Shown: positions 54,322 through 63,782, counted from the first letter of the stretch. The stretch is 64,000 bases of DNA from Cyclobacterium jeungdonense (GCF_010994275.1 NZ_WMCD01000013.1:57362-121361); one strand, 5' to 3'. The notes: generated by a model not told the origin, from the letters alone. Made by a program: numbers and translations.

Positions 54322-56499
54322 ATGAAAAAATTACAACTATCATTGCTTGCCCTATTAGTATGGGCCTGCCAGGCTCCGGTTACTAGCGAATCAGGTGATT
54401 TAGCGCTACGGGCAGAAAATGTGACCATCATCCGGGATGACTTCGGCATTCCCCATATTTATGCTAAAACCGATGCCGATGCTGTTTTTGGTATGCTGTA
54501 TGCCCAATGTGAAGATGATTTTCGCAGGGTAGAAAGAAACTATATCTGGGCAACCGGGCGGCTGGCCGAACTGGAGGGGGAGGAGGCGCTTTACAGCGAC
54601 CTTCGGGCGAGGTTATACATGACTGAGGCAGAGGCAAAAGCCGCCTATGAAGGGGCGCCCGAATGGCTTCAGGACCTGTGCAATGCCTTCGCAGATGGGG
54701 TTAATTATTATTTGCAAACACATCCGGAAGTAGTACCTAAGGTTCTGACCCATTACGAGCCCTGGTTTCCCATGTACTTTAGTGAAGGGTCCATTGGAGG
54801 AGATATCGAACGCATATCTTCTCAACGCATTCAGGCTTTCTACGAGGAACAAAAATCTCTTGCTTATTCGGAGTTTGGGGATGGATTGCTGCATCCTGAC
54901 CCTTACGAAGAACCCAAAGGTTCCAATGGAATCGCCATTGCCCCGGAATTGAGCGCCACCGGAAATTCTCTTTTATTGATCAATCCACATACCTCTTTTT
55001 ACTTTCGTCCGGAGATTCACGTGGTAAGTGAAGAAGGCCTGAATGCCTATGGGGCGGTCACCTGGGGGCAGGTTTTTGTATACCAGGGTTTTAATGAAAA
55101 AACCGGCTGGATGCATACTTCCACCCGGCTGGACTTTATGGATGAGTTTATGGAGGAAGTGAGGGAGACCGGGGATGGCTATGAGTATGCGTATGGGGAT
55201 GAATGGAGGGCAGTGGAGGAAATTCCTGTTACGCTGAAATACAGTTCTCCGGAAGGATTGCAGGAAAAGTCCTTTACCATGTACCGTACGCATCACGGTC
55301 CGGTTACCCACCAATTGGAGGATAAATGGGTGGCCACTAAAATCAACTGGGATCCCGTCAATGCCCTGATTCAAAGTTTTACCCGAACCAAACTGGACGA
55401 TTATGAAGCCTTTCGTGAAATGATGACTATCCGGACCAATTCCTCCAACAACACCGTTTTTGCGGATGCTTCGGGTAATATAGCGTATTTTCACGGCAAT
55501 TTTATTCCTAAAAGAAATACTTCCTTTGACTTTGCCAGACCGGTAGATGGCAGTGATCCGGCCACTGACTGGAATGGCCTGCACACGGTGGACGAAAGCA
55601 TTGTGATCCTGAATCCGGCGACCGGATGGATTCAAAACTGCAATTCAACTCCTTTCACAGCGGCAGGCCCCTATAGTCCCAACAAAGAGGATTATCCTTA
55701 TTACATGGCACCCGATGCGGAAAACTTTCGCGGACTTCATGCCGTGGATTTGCTTTCGGAGTCCAGCGATATTTCCCTGGATGACCTGATTGAACTGGGA
55801 TACGATCCCTACCTACCGGCTTTTGAATACCTGATCCCTATCCTTTTGCAATCCTATGAAAACGTCGGGGCACCGCAAGGAGAATTGGCAGCTGCCCTGG
55901 GGCTGTTACGTGAATGGGACTATCGGACCAGTGAGGAATCCGTGGCTATGAGTCTCGCTCATTTCTACGGTATGGCCTTCAACCGTCAAATAGGAAGTCC
56001 TTATGCACTGATTCCGTTTAATCAGGAAGCAGGCAGTGCCCTGGATTACGAAGCGGAAGAAGTGGTCTCGGCTTTTGAAGAGGCCGTTGCCCAGTTGGAA
56101 GCGGATTTTGGGAGCTGGAACATTCCCTGGGGAGAAATTAATCGTTTTCAGCGATTGAGTGGAGATATTGATTTGGCCTATGACGATTCCAAAGAAAGCC
56201 TTCCCATTGGATTGGCCTCGGGTCGCTGGGGGGCCTTGGCCTCTTTTGGAGCAAGTGCCCGGGAAAACACCAAAAAACTCTACGGCTCCTCCGGAAATAG
56301 TTTCGTGGTAGCGGTGGAGTTTGGCGATAAGGTACGTGCTAAAAGCCTGCTTGCCGGCGGCCAAAATGCAGATCCGGACTCTCCTCATTTCGACGATCAG
56401 GCAGAAATGTATGCCAACGGAACCTTCAAGGAGGTGGCCTACTATCGGGACGAGGTAGAAAAAAGGGCAGCAGAGACCTACCATCCCGGCAAAAGGTAA
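54322..56499 (+). CDS. Penicillin acylase family (Ntn-hydrolase) lipoprotein
   Basis: A 725-residue N-terminal-nucleophile hydrolase of the penicillin amidase family (S45). The signal peptide ends LLVWAC (Cys16), giving a lipid anchor. Residues 27-195 form the alpha-chain-like part (ENVTIIRDDFGIPHIYAKTD, GMLYAQCEDDFRRVERNY). Gly200-Ser201-Asn202 in PKGSNGIAIAP is the expected self-cleavage point, so Ser201 becomes the N-terminal nucleophile of the beta chain. TNSSNNTVFADASGNIAYFH supplies the oxyanion Asn. Relatives cleave acyl amides such as N-acyl homoserine lactones or acylated peptides; the substrate here is unknown. Gene length is typical, and it stands alone before cydAB. Confidence 0.9.
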   Translation: MKKLQLSLLALLVWACQAPVTSESGDLALRAENVTIIRDDFGIPHIYAKTDADAVFGMLYAQCEDDFRRVERNYIWATGRLAELEGEEALYSDLRARLYMTEAEAKAAYEGAPEWLQDLCNAFADGVNYYLQTHPEVVPKVLTHYEPWFPMYFSEGSIGGDIERISSQRIQAFYEEQKSLAYSEFGDGLLHPDPYEEPKGSNGIAIAPELSATGNSLLLINPHTSFYFRPEIHVVSEEGLNAYGAVTWGQVFVYQGFNEKTGWMHTSTRLDFMDEFMEEVRETGDGYEYAYGDEWRAVEEIPVTLKYSSPEGLQEKSFTMYRTHHGPVTHQLEDKWVATKINWDPVNALIQSFTRTKLDDYEAFREMMTIRTNSSNNTVFADASGNIAYFHGNFIPKRNTSFDFARPVDGSDPATDWNGLHTVDESIVILNPATGWIQNCNSTPFTAAGPYSPNKEDYPYYMAPDAENFRGLHAVDLLSESSDISLDDLIELGYDPYLPAFEYLIPILLQSYENVGAPQGELAAALGLLREWDYRTSEESVAMSLAHFYGMAFNRQIGSPYALIPFNQEAGSALDYEAEEVVSAFEEAVAQLEADFGSWNIPWGEINRFQRLSGDIDLAYDDSKESLPIGLASGRWGALASFGASARENTKKLYGSSGNSFVVAVEFGDKVRAKSLLAGGQNADPDSPHFDDQAEMYANGTFKEVAYYRDEVEKRAAETYHPGKR

Positions 56500-56658
56500 G
56501 GCACCACCAATTTTATGATAATTTTCAGTAAAATTTCCACCAAGTGGAAGTGGATTTTTCCTTAGATTTTCAGAGATTTAGGATGCCTACCAGAAAATAC
56601 AGGTTACCTGGATTTAGTATAGGAGTATGCGTTTCCTTTTCACCAATCGTTGCCGGTT

Positions 56659-58041
56659 ATGGATGTAGAAATTTTGTCCCGGATTCAATTCGCTTTTACG
56701 ATAGCGTTCCATTATATCTACCCACCGTTAAGTATTGGTTTGGGATTGATCATGGTTATTATGGAGTCTCTCTATCTGAAAACGGGCAACAAGGAGTACG
56801 AACTTTTGGCCAAATTCTGGACCCGGATATTTGCCCTGACTTTCGGAATAGGTGTGGCGACAGGTATAGTCATGGAATTTGAGTTTGGCACCAATTGGGC
56901 TACCTATTCCCGCTATGTGGGCGATGTTTTCGGAAGTGCGTTGGCGGCGGAGGGCATTTTTGCCTTTGCACTGGAAAGCGGATTTCTGGGTGTCTTGCTT
57001 TTTGGATGGAACAGGGTAAAGCCCTGGGTTCACTGGGTAGCCACCATGGGAGTCTTTTTAGGGTCCATGTTTTCGGCGGTTTGGATTGTCATTGCCAACA
57101 GTTGGCAGCAAACACCAGCCGGTTTCCATGTCGTAGGCGAGGGAATGGAAGCCAGGGCCGAAATCACTGATTTCTGGGAAATGGTATTCAACCCTTCCAG
57201 TATGGACCGATTGATTCATACCTGGCAGGGAGCCTTTCTGGCAGGAGCTTTTCTGGTCTTAAGCGTACATGCCTATTACCTGCGCAAAGGCAGGTTTGTG
57301 GAAATCTCTAAAAAAGCCTTTCGCATTGCCTTGGTCGTTGCCACCATTTTTTCCCTTTCCCAGTTGGTGTCCGGCCACAGTTCTGCAAATGGCGTGGCAG
57401 AAAATCAACCCGCTAAACTGGCTGCCTTTGAAGGGCATTTCGAAGCCTCCGCCCCCGGAGATATGTATTTATTCGGATGGGTAGACAAAGAATCCCAGCA
57501 GGTATGGGGAATTAAGATTCCAGGAGGGCTCTCTTTCTTACTGGATTACCGTTTCGACACACCGGTTACCGGTCTCAATGCCTTCGCGGAGCGTGATCGT
57601 CCTTCCCAGATCAATGCCGTATTTCAGTTTTACCATATCATGATTTCGATTGGGATGTTTTTGATTGCACTGACCTTATTTGCCTGCTACAAGTGGTACA
57701 GGGGCGATTTGTTTGAGACGAAATGGTTGCTTTGGGTATTTTCTTTTTCCGTAATTCTGCCTCAGGTAGCCAACCAGGTGGGCTGGTATGCGGCAGAAAT
57801 GGGCAGGCAACCCTGGGTGGTGTATGGCCTGTTGCGGACCAGTGATGCCTTGAGTAAATCAGTGACAGAAAATCAGGTGCTTTTCTCATTGATTATGTTC
57901 TTTTTCATCTACACCTTGTTGCTACTTCTGTTTTTGTATCTACTGAATAAAAAAATCAAACACGGGCCCTATGACGAAGAGGAGGACAATGACCTTCCCT
58001 TTCAGCGAGAAGTCGCCCAATCATTTTCCAACCCTAAATAA
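56659..58041 (+). CDS. cydA: Cytochrome bd ubiquinol oxidase subunit I
   Basis: A 460-residue catalytic subunit of cytochrome bd oxidase, which reduces O2 to water with quinol in the inner membrane. His18 (FAFTIAFHYIYPP) is the high-spin haem b595 ligand. His204 (LSVHAYY) and Met381 in the AEMGRQPW signature are the b558 ligands. The Q-loop is of the short type, as in other Bacteroidota. About nine membrane helices are visible. The TTG at 56650 is in frame but ATG at 56659 is the normal start, aligning with the family N-terminus. cydB follows after six bases. No cydDC or cydX is adjacent. Confidence 0.95.
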   Translation: MDVEILSRIQFAFTIAFHYIYPPLSIGLGLIMVIMESLYLKTGNKEYELLAKFWTRIFALTFGIGVATGIVMEFEFGTNWATYSRYVGDVFGSALAAEGIFAFALESGFLGVLLFGWNRVKPWVHWVATMGVFLGSMFSAVWIVIANSWQQTPAGFHVVGEGMEARAEITDFWEMVFNPSSMDRLIHTWQGAFLAGAFLVLSVHAYYLRKGRFVEISKKAFRIALVVATIFSLSQLVSGHSSANGVAENQPAKLAAFEGHFEASAPGDMYLFGWVDKESQQVWGIKIPGGLSFLLDYRFDTPVTGLNAFAERDRPSQINAVFQFYHIMISIGMFLIALTLFACYKWYRGDLFETKWLLWVFSFSVILPQVANQVGWYAAEMGRQPWVVYGLLRTSDALSKSVTENQVLFSLIMFFFIYTLLLLLFLYLLNKKIKHGPYDEEEDNDLPFQREVAQSFSNPK

Positions 58042-58047
58042 GATCAG

Positions 58048-59085
58048 ATGGAAACGTTAGCTGGTATCGATTATCCCACACTCTGGTTTCTGGTGGTAGG
58101 AGGCTTGTTTTCGGGCTATGCCATCCTGGATGGATTTGATTTTGGGGCAGGGGCCTGGCACTTGTTTTTCAATCAGGAAAAAAGCAGACGTCTGGCACTC
58201 AATGCCATCGGCCCGGTATGGGATGGCAACGAGGTGTGGCTGGTCATTGGCGGGGGAGCCCTTTTTGCCGGATTCCCGGTAATGTACGCGACCTTGCTTT
58301 CCGGTATGTACATTCCCTTTATGCTGTTTTTGATGTTCATCATCTTCCGGGCCGTGTCCATTGAGTTCCGAAGCAAGGAAGAAATGGCCTGGTGGCGGAA
58401 AATGTGGGATATTTCCTATTCGGTATCGAGTATTGTATTGCCCTTTCTACTGGGAATAGTGCTGGGAAATGTGTTGTTGGGCTTGCCTATAGGGGAAAAT
58501 TTTGAGTACGAGGGGGGTGGATTCTTCACTTTTCTGAATCCCTTTGCCCTGATGGTGGGCACTTCTACCCTGGCGCTGATGATGAGCCATGGTGCCATCT
58601 ACCTGCTGCTGAAAACCGAAGGCAGGATGTATGCAAAGCTAACTGTTTTGCTAAAAAAGGGCATGATTTTCTTTATGGTAAGCTTTGGCATCACCTCCCT
58701 GTATACGCTGATTTATATCCCCCATCTTTCGGACACCTTCCGGAATCAACCGGTTTTATTTATTGTTCCGCTACTGGTTTTTTTGAGCATCGCTAACGTA
58801 CCCCGCTTGTCAAGTAAAAAGAAATACGGGCAGGCTTTCTTTTTTTCTTCCCTGACGATTAGTTTGTTGTTGGTGTTGGTGGCCATCGAATTGTACCCCA
58901 ACCTGCTGGTATCCACGCTGGATCCGCAATATACCATCACCGTCTACAACGCCGCTGCCTCGGACAAGTCGCTGGGAATTATGCTGACCTTTGCTGCCAT
59001 CGGTACCCCGCTGGTAATTGGGTACACGACCTTTGTATACCTCACCTTTCGCGGCAAGGTCAAGATCGATGAGATGAGTTATTGA
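58048..59085 (+). CDS. cydB: Cytochrome bd ubiquinol oxidase subunit II
   Basis: A 345-residue membrane subunit that pairs with CydA. Diagnostic features are the N-terminal TLWFLVVGGLFSGYAILDGF with FGAG just after, the region GPVWDGNEVWLVIGGGALFA (the universally conserved WDGNE), and eight or so membrane helices ending IGTPLVIGYTTFVYLTFRGK. The gene begins six bases after cydA, and translational linkage is likely. Nothing is missing compared with the family. No small CydX-like frame is evident in the 99 bases before the next gene. Confidence 0.95.
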   Translation: METLAGIDYPTLWFLVVGGLFSGYAILDGFDFGAGAWHLFFNQEKSRRLALNAIGPVWDGNEVWLVIGGGALFAGFPVMYATLLSGMYIPFMLFLMFIIFRAVSIEFRSKEEMAWWRKMWDISYSVSSIVLPFLLGIVLGNVLLGLPIGENFEYEGGGFFTFLNPFALMVGTSTLALMMSHGAIYLLLKTEGRMYAKLTVLLKKGMIFFMVSFGITSLYTLIYIPHLSDTFRNQPVLFIVPLLVFLSIANVPRLSSKKKYGQAFFFSSLTISLLLVLVAIELYPNLLVSTLDPQYTITVYNAAASDKSLGIMLTFAAIGTPLVIGYTTFVYLTFRGKVKIDEMSY

Positions 59086-59184
59086 AGGCCATCCTCCCTT
59101 TTTTCCGGATGATTTGAGCGGTAGGCCATTGCCTTTTAGATGGATTCCTGTATATTTCCTATAGAACCAGTAAACCCAAAAACC

Positions 59185-60129
59185 ATGAAGATAACGTCCC
59201 ACCTCCGCAGAATCAGTTTTTTCGCTCTTTTCTTCCTTTTTCTTCTCCCTGTATTTGGTCAAAACCTGGACGTTAAAGACCAGGCGCTGCTGGATCTGGT
59301 AGCTGAAGACGTGGAGGTAAAGAAATTGGCAGATGGATTTCGATTTACCGAAGGACCCGTCTGGAACAAAGAGGAGGGTTATTTGCTTTTTAGTGATATC
59401 CCGGCCAATACCATTTACAAATGGAGCCCAGGGGAGGGGGTGACCGTTTTTCGGGATTCCAGCAACAATTCCAATGGCCTGACCTACGACGCGGAAGGTA
59501 ATCTACTGGTAGCCGAGCACAGTGGTAGAAAGATTGCCCGGCTTAGTTCGGACGGAGATTATGAGGAAGTAGTAACGGAATACAAAGGTACCCGGCTCAA
59601 CAGTCCGAATGACCTGGTAGTACACAGTAAAGGGTCCATTTATTTTACCGACCCCCCATATGGGCTCCCATCCGGAGCTACAGATACCCTGGGATTTAAT
59701 GGTGTCTACCGCTTTCACAATGGGAAAACGACCCTGATTGCAGATGACCTGTTTCGACCTAACGGCCTGGCTTTGTCTCCGGATGAGCGGACCCTGTATG
59801 TGGCCAACTCCGATGGGCCCAAAAAGTACATGAAGTTTCCGGTTAGCAAAGGAGGGAAAGTTGTTAAAGGAAAGCTTTTTTTTAACGCCTCGGGGTTACC
59901 GGGCAATGGCAATCCGGACGGTATCAAAGTGGATTCGCAGGGCAACCTCTTTGCTACCGGCCCCGGGGGAGTATTGGTATTTGCGCCTAATGGCCGACAA
60001 TTGGGCACCATCCGCTTTCCGGAAACCCCTTCTAATCTGGCCTTCGGGGGGGCGGATGGAAAAACGCTTTTTGTGACCGCAAGGACGGGACTGTATGCCG
60101 TAGAACTAAAAGTTGCTGGAAATCAATAA
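59185..60129 (+). CDS. SMP-30/gluconolactonase family protein (secreted)
   Basis: A 314-residue six-bladed propeller lactonase. Residues 1-25 are a signal peptide (ending PVFGQN). Metal-site elements include Glu in FTEGPVW, Asn in LNSPNDLVVHS and Asp in DLFRPNGLALSPDE; YFTDPPYGLPSG is a typical blade motif. It should hydrolyse sugar-acid lactones in the periplasm. The ORF could start at 59140, but ATG at 59185 gives a proper signal peptide after an A-rich leader. It is followed by mini-ORF repeat copy 4 and an enolase-superfamily gene with four-base spacings, suggesting one translated unit: lactone hydrolysis and then sugar-acid dehydration or racemisation. Confidence 0.9.
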   Translation: MKITSHLRRISFFALFFLFLLPVFGQNLDVKDQALLDLVAEDVEVKKLADGFRFTEGPVWNKEEGYLLFSDIPANTIYKWSPGEGVTVFRDSSNNSNGLTYDAEGNLLVAEHSGRKIARLSSDGDYEEVVTEYKGTRLNSPNDLVVHSKGSIYFTDPPYGLPSGATDTLGFNGVYRFHNGKTTLIADDLFRPNGLALSPDERTLYVANSDGPKKYMKFPVSKGGKVVKGKLFFNASGLPGNGNPDGIKVDSQGNLFATGPGGVLVFAPNGRQLGTIRFPETPSNLAFGGADGKTLFVTARTGLYAVELKVAGNQ

Positions 60130-60133
60130 ATAC

Positions 60134-60220
60134 ATGAAATCGAGCATGATGGAGTCGACACACAGAGGAATGATTATAAAGCATTCGAGATTCCATATGG
60201 CCTTAAAGAGACAATTATAA
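60134..60220 (+). repeat. Mini-ORF repeat, copy 4 (28 codons)
   Basis: Encodes 28 residues starting MKSSMMESTH, containing GMIIKHSRFH, ending KRQL. The ATG lies four bases after the lactonase stop and the TAA four bases before the ATG of the enolase-superfamily gene (60225). The tail TTAAAGAGACAATTATAA followed by ACAT is the least degraded form of the unit end. Confidence 0.74.
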
Positions 60221-60224
60221 ACAT

Positions 60225-61496
60225 ATGAAACCGAATAGACGGAAGTTTATCAAGCGTTCTGCCCTGGGCGCGGTAGCCGGGCTAACGACATTTTCGATGG
60301 ATACCCGGGGAACCACCACTGAGAAGTCGCCCCGGCAGGAGGAAGCCCTGGACCGGGTGCTGGCCGAACCGGTATTACGACTGGAAGAACTGAAGGATCC
60401 GGTCTGGATTGAGACGGTGGAATTGCTGCGCAAGGACGATAACTATATCTGTCGCGTTCGCTCCAGAGACGGAGCGGAAGGGCTATCCGTAAGCAATAAC
60501 ATGCAGATGAAGCACCTGTACCCCATTTTTGTCAACCGCATTCAGCCCTTTTTTATCGGCAAGGATGCAAGGGAATGGGAAAAGCTTTTAGAAGAGGTGT
60601 ACGTGTACCAAAGCAATTACAAGCTGCAAAACCTGGCCTTCTGGGTGCCGCTGGCCACCCTGGAGTTTGCCATTCTGGATTTGTTGGGAAAATTGGCTGG
60701 AAAAAGCATGGGGGCGCTCCTGGCTGAAACCATCTACCATCCGGAGATCGCCGTGTACCAGGCCAACAACTACCGGGGTAAACCTGCGGAGGAATCCATA
60801 GACCTGATTGAAAAGCATGTCCGGGAAACCGAGGCCCGGGCCCTGAAATTCAAGGTGGGTGGCCGGATGAGTCACAATGCCGATTATCCTCCCGGCAGAA
60901 CCGAAGCGCTAATCCCGCTGGTACGGGAGCGTTTTGGGCCGGAAATGGTGATTTACGCCGATTCCAACGGCTCCTACACTCCGAAAGAGGCCATACGCAT
61001 TGGTAAACTCATGGAGGAATATGCCTATGATTTTTACGAGGAACCCGTTCCGTTTGACTGGTATGAAGAAACCCGGGAAGTCACCAAAGCGATAACGATT
61101 CCGGTAGCCGGTGGGGAGCAGGAACCCAGCATGCATGGCTTTCGCTGGCTGATCAAGGAGGATGCGCTGGACATCGTACAGCCTGATATTTTTTATTTCG
61201 GGGGGATGGTACGTTCCATGAAGGTGGCCAAAATGGCGGCCCTGAAAGGAATGCCCTGCACGCCCCATATTTCTGGTTCTGGCCTGGGCTACCTGTACAT
61301 GATGCACTTTGTATCGGCCGTTGCCAATGCCGGACCCTTTCATGAATTCAAGGGGTTTAACAATGAAATTCCCCTGGAGAGTCCTACTTCCAGCCTTAGC
61401 AGTGAGGGCGGTAAAGTGACCGTTCCCACGGGGCCGGGCCTGGGCGTTACCCTAGACCCGGATTTTGTAGCAGCGCACCGGGTGGTAACCGGGTAA
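60225..61496 (+). CDS. Mandelate racemase/muconate lactonizing enzyme family protein with Tat signal
   Basis: A 423-residue enolase-superfamily enzyme. The N-terminus RRKFIKRSALGAVAGL is a twin-arginine signal, so a folded, cofactor-bound protein would be exported. Catalytic elements: Lys208-x-Lys210 (LKFKVGG), metal ligands Asp246 (YADSNGS), Glu272 (YEEPV) and Glu298 (GGEQE), and His348 (PHIS). These support sugar-acid dehydratase or racemase activity on a carboxylate substrate. It follows the periplasmic lactonase, so the two may process one sugar acid in sequence. It starts four bases after the repeat mini-ORF. Confidence 0.9.
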   Translation: MKPNRRKFIKRSALGAVAGLTTFSMDTRGTTTEKSPRQEEALDRVLAEPVLRLEELKDPVWIETVELLRKDDNYICRVRSRDGAEGLSVSNNMQMKHLYPIFVNRIQPFFIGKDAREWEKLLEEVYVYQSNYKLQNLAFWVPLATLEFAILDLLGKLAGKSMGALLAETIYHPEIAVYQANNYRGKPAEESIDLIEKHVRETEARALKFKVGGRMSHNADYPPGRTEALIPLVRERFGPEMVIYADSNGSYTPKEAIRIGKLMEEYAYDFYEEPVPFDWYEETREVTKAITIPVAGGEQEPSMHGFRWLIKEDALDIVQPDIFYFGGMVRSMKVAKMAALKGMPCTPHISGSGLGYLYMMHFVSAVANAGPFHEFKGFNNEIPLESPTSSLSSEGGKVTVPTGPGLGVTLDPDFVAAHRVVTG

Positions 61497-61582
61497 CCCG
61501 GTAGATCTGCCGGGAAGAAAGTAAAAGGAGATTTCTTTACCTTTTGCCGCTAATTAGAACAATCAATGCTAATCCATATAAC

Positions 61583-61891
61583 ATGAACCAATACCTATTG
61601 AATGGCAAATTGACCGCAAAGCCCGGACATCAGGAAGCACTGGCAGCGATTTTATTCCAAGCGTCCAAACTGGTGGCTACCGCCAAAGGATGCCGATTAT
61701 ACGTCATCGGAAAGGACAAGGCCGATAGCCATTCCGTATACGTTACCGAAATCTGGGACAGCAAAGAGGACCACGACAATTCATTGAAAGTAGAAGGGGT
61801 ACGGGAACTTATCACCCAGGCCATGCCCTTACTGGACGGCCCGCCAGCCAAAGGGCAGGAGCTGGAAATCATCGGTGGAACGGAGATTTAA
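61583..61891 (+). CDS. Putative quinol monooxygenase (ABM family)
   Basis: A 102-residue dimeric alpha/beta-barrel protein of the ABM group, close to YgiN-type putative quinol monooxygenases. Visible pattern: LNGKLTAKPGHQEALAAILF, LVATAKGCRLYVIGKDKADS, then SVYVTEIWDSKEDHDNSLKV and an ending with RELITQAMPLL. The TTG at 61544 is in frame but ATG at 61583 is preferred; it follows an AT-rich leader and aligns with the family start. No partner genes are linked. The next 300 bases (61892-62191) show no gene I can support. Confidence 0.87.
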   Translation: MNQYLLNGKLTAKPGHQEALAAILFQASKLVATAKGCRLYVIGKDKADSHSVYVTEIWDSKEDHDNSLKVEGVRELITQAMPLLDGPPAKGQELEIIGGTEI

Positions 61892-62191
61892 GATGGAGTA
61901 TTCCTTCGGAAACGGTACGTAGCGGCTGGAGGGGTGGAAGGCTGGTCTTTTGCAAGGGAAAAACCTTGCATACGAAAAATAGGATTTATTTATTATTGCT
62001 TCAATGTCCGAAATGGTTAATTTCTCGAACGAAAACAGCGAGTTGGCTGAGTTACATAGTCCGTATACACGCAACGCCCCCTCCAAAACATAGCTTTATA
62101 CTGATGTTGGCAACAATTTGAGAAAAACCGAACTAAGTGATTCATTAAGGCATTTTATAATTGGTTACACGATAAATCCGGTATATTTATT

Positions 62192-62449
62192 TCATTTGCA
62201 TTCACAAGTTCCTTTAGAAATTACTTTGCTTCGAAATTCTTTCTGATTTGAATCATTATCCCTTTCCTCAGTGTCCAATAATTCACTTGAAATTTCAATA
62301 TAAATACACGAGGTATCCTTGCATTTTCCATGACAGGCTCCAGCTGCCGACTCCCTAGCCTTAATCTGTGCTGCCTTGTCTGCCTCTGATTCTAATGCTT
62401 TCCAGGGGCCCCATTTTAATGCAGATACATCCTTTGGTTCACAATCCAT
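62192..62449 (-). CDS. Small cysteine-containing protein, unrecognised
   Basis: An 85-residue acidic/basic mixed protein with five cysteines after Cys3, four of them in C-x3-C (CHGKC) and a later C-x-C near the end (CECK), and no signal peptide or membrane segment. I do not know a family. It begins with MDCEPKDVSALKWGPWKALE. It lies 12 bases after the 300-residue gene below on the same strand and so is probably co-transcribed with it. The region is AT-rich relative to its neighbours. The cysteines could bind a metal. Confidence 0.5.
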   Translation of the reverse strand: MDCEPKDVSALKWGPWKALESEADKAAQIKARESAAGACHGKCKDTSCIYIEISSELLDTEERDNDSNQKEFRSKVISKGTCECK

Positions 62450-62461
62450 TTGGTTCGATAA

Positions 62462-63364
62462 TTAAAAATCACTTGTTAATTTACCTCTCTCTTTTGAGCA
62501 ATCAGCACTTGTTCGATATGGAGTTTCCGATCTGTGTAGAATTGTTCTTTTAGGCGGAGTTTCATTACAAAATAAGACTATTGTAGTTTCTACACTTCCA
62601 AAGCATACATTTATGGGCAAATTAATTGTCCTAGTGTATAGACCATTGCTTTGCAATTTAGCTTCGGCCATGATATGTAAGTTCTCTATTTTTTCACCAG
62701 TATTGGAATCAAAACCACGAACTATTATTTCCATCAGCAAATGACAGTTTTCGTTCTCCTTAAGTTTCTTTTTGATTTCTTCTGGAGGATTCGCTTGTGC
62801 TTCATAAATTTCATTATCCGTTGTGTTATCAATTGACAACGCTTCCCATCTCATTGCTCGCCTTAGTTTCCTCTCTAATTCCGCTAATTCCCTCATTCGT
62901 TGAGCAATCAACACGGCACCTCCTATTGAGGCGAGACCTAAGAGGATGGTAATTATTGCCTGTTTTTTTAATAATGATTTACCAATGGTCTTACCTACAG
63001 GTGGCTTCTCTAGAATTGGGTCGCCATTTGGTTTGAATAGACCTGTATCCTGCGGTTTAAACCCATCTAAAAACCCTGAAATTGCTCCTAAAGCATCCTT
63101 TCCAAATTTTCTAACAATCAGAAGAGTTATAAAAGTAATTGTTAAATTCCCTGCATCTGGGGGATCCTCTCCGAAAACTTCTTTGTATAATTCTCGCCAG
63201 GTTTTTTCTGATTCTTGTTCTATTTGAATCAATAATTGTCTTTTCTCCTCCAATTCTTCAAGGACTGAGATTTCAGAGGCATCAGGATTAAAAGCTGGAT
63301 CTCCATTTCGATCCCAATCTTCTTGTTCCCTGAGCCATTCATCTTTTAATTTAAATGTTGCCAT
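62462..63364 (-). CDS. Two-helix membrane protein of unknown function
   Basis: A 300-residue protein. The start chosen is ATG at 63364 (MATFKLKDEWLREQEDWDRN); an earlier in-frame start at 63433 would add a stretch in AT-rich DNA. The N-terminal part contains GDPAFNPDASEISVLEELEE and a coiled coil; residues about 80-95 and 145-165 are hydrophobic (ITLLIVRKFG; AIITILLGLASIGGAVLI), and a C-terminal domain (LMEIIVRGFDSNTGEKIENL) ends near CSKERGKLTSDF. No family is recognised. AT-rich composition and the nearby IS91-type transposase point to horizontal acquisition. Upstream of the small cysteine protein. Confidence 0.6.
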   Translation of the reverse strand: MATFKLKDEWLREQEDWDRNGDPAFNPDASEISVLEELEEKRQLLIQIEQESEKTWRELYKEVFGEDPPDAGNLTITFITLLIVRKFGKDALGAISGFLDGFKPQDTGLFKPNGDPILEKPPVGKTIGKSLLKKQAIITILLGLASIGGAVLIAQRMRELAELERKLRRAMRWEALSIDNTTDNEIYEAQANPPEEIKKKLKENENCHLLMEIIVRGFDSNTGEKIENLHIMAEAKLQSNGLYTRTINLPINVCFGSVETTIVLFCNETPPKRTILHRSETPYRTSADCSKERGKLTSDF

Positions 63365-63782
63365 AATTATTGGTTTTTGTTTGATATAAATCTGAATTAT
63401 AATGTTCGATATGGAATGAATAGAAATGTACAAAAAAAAAAATCAAACCAATCTTTATCAAATAGTTATCGATTTTAGACTATTTATAAAGTTAGATATT
63501 CAGAACTGAATAAAAAATAACTGTTGCCTAATAACTAAGCATTCTGACGGCTGGAACAGCCTAGTCTGAATGCAGTGTTGAACGAATGGGTGCTGGGAGT
63601 TAGGGTAATTATGGGGAATGGTTTTCCCGTTTTTATTTTTTAGCGCTGGGGGAATGAAAAAGTGGCTGTTCTTAAGTTGGCCGTTGGTCTGGGTTTGCTT
63701 TTTTTAGTAGATGGTATCCATTAGTTAAAGGTTTTTGGAGCGAATTTTAGCTTGTTTTTTCGGTTTGGACATACCTGTCCCG

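Noticed and set aside
56535..56549. TTCCAC/GTGGAA stem before cydA as a terminator
   Set aside because: Only six pairs with a weak T tract displaced by five bases; not strong enough to call.
59086..59184. Possible cydX after cydB
   Set aside because: No short hydrophobic frame with a start codon is present in this gap.
61829..62086. 85-codon minus-strand frame
   Set aside because: Overlaps the end of the monooxygenase gene and lacks any recognisable feature.
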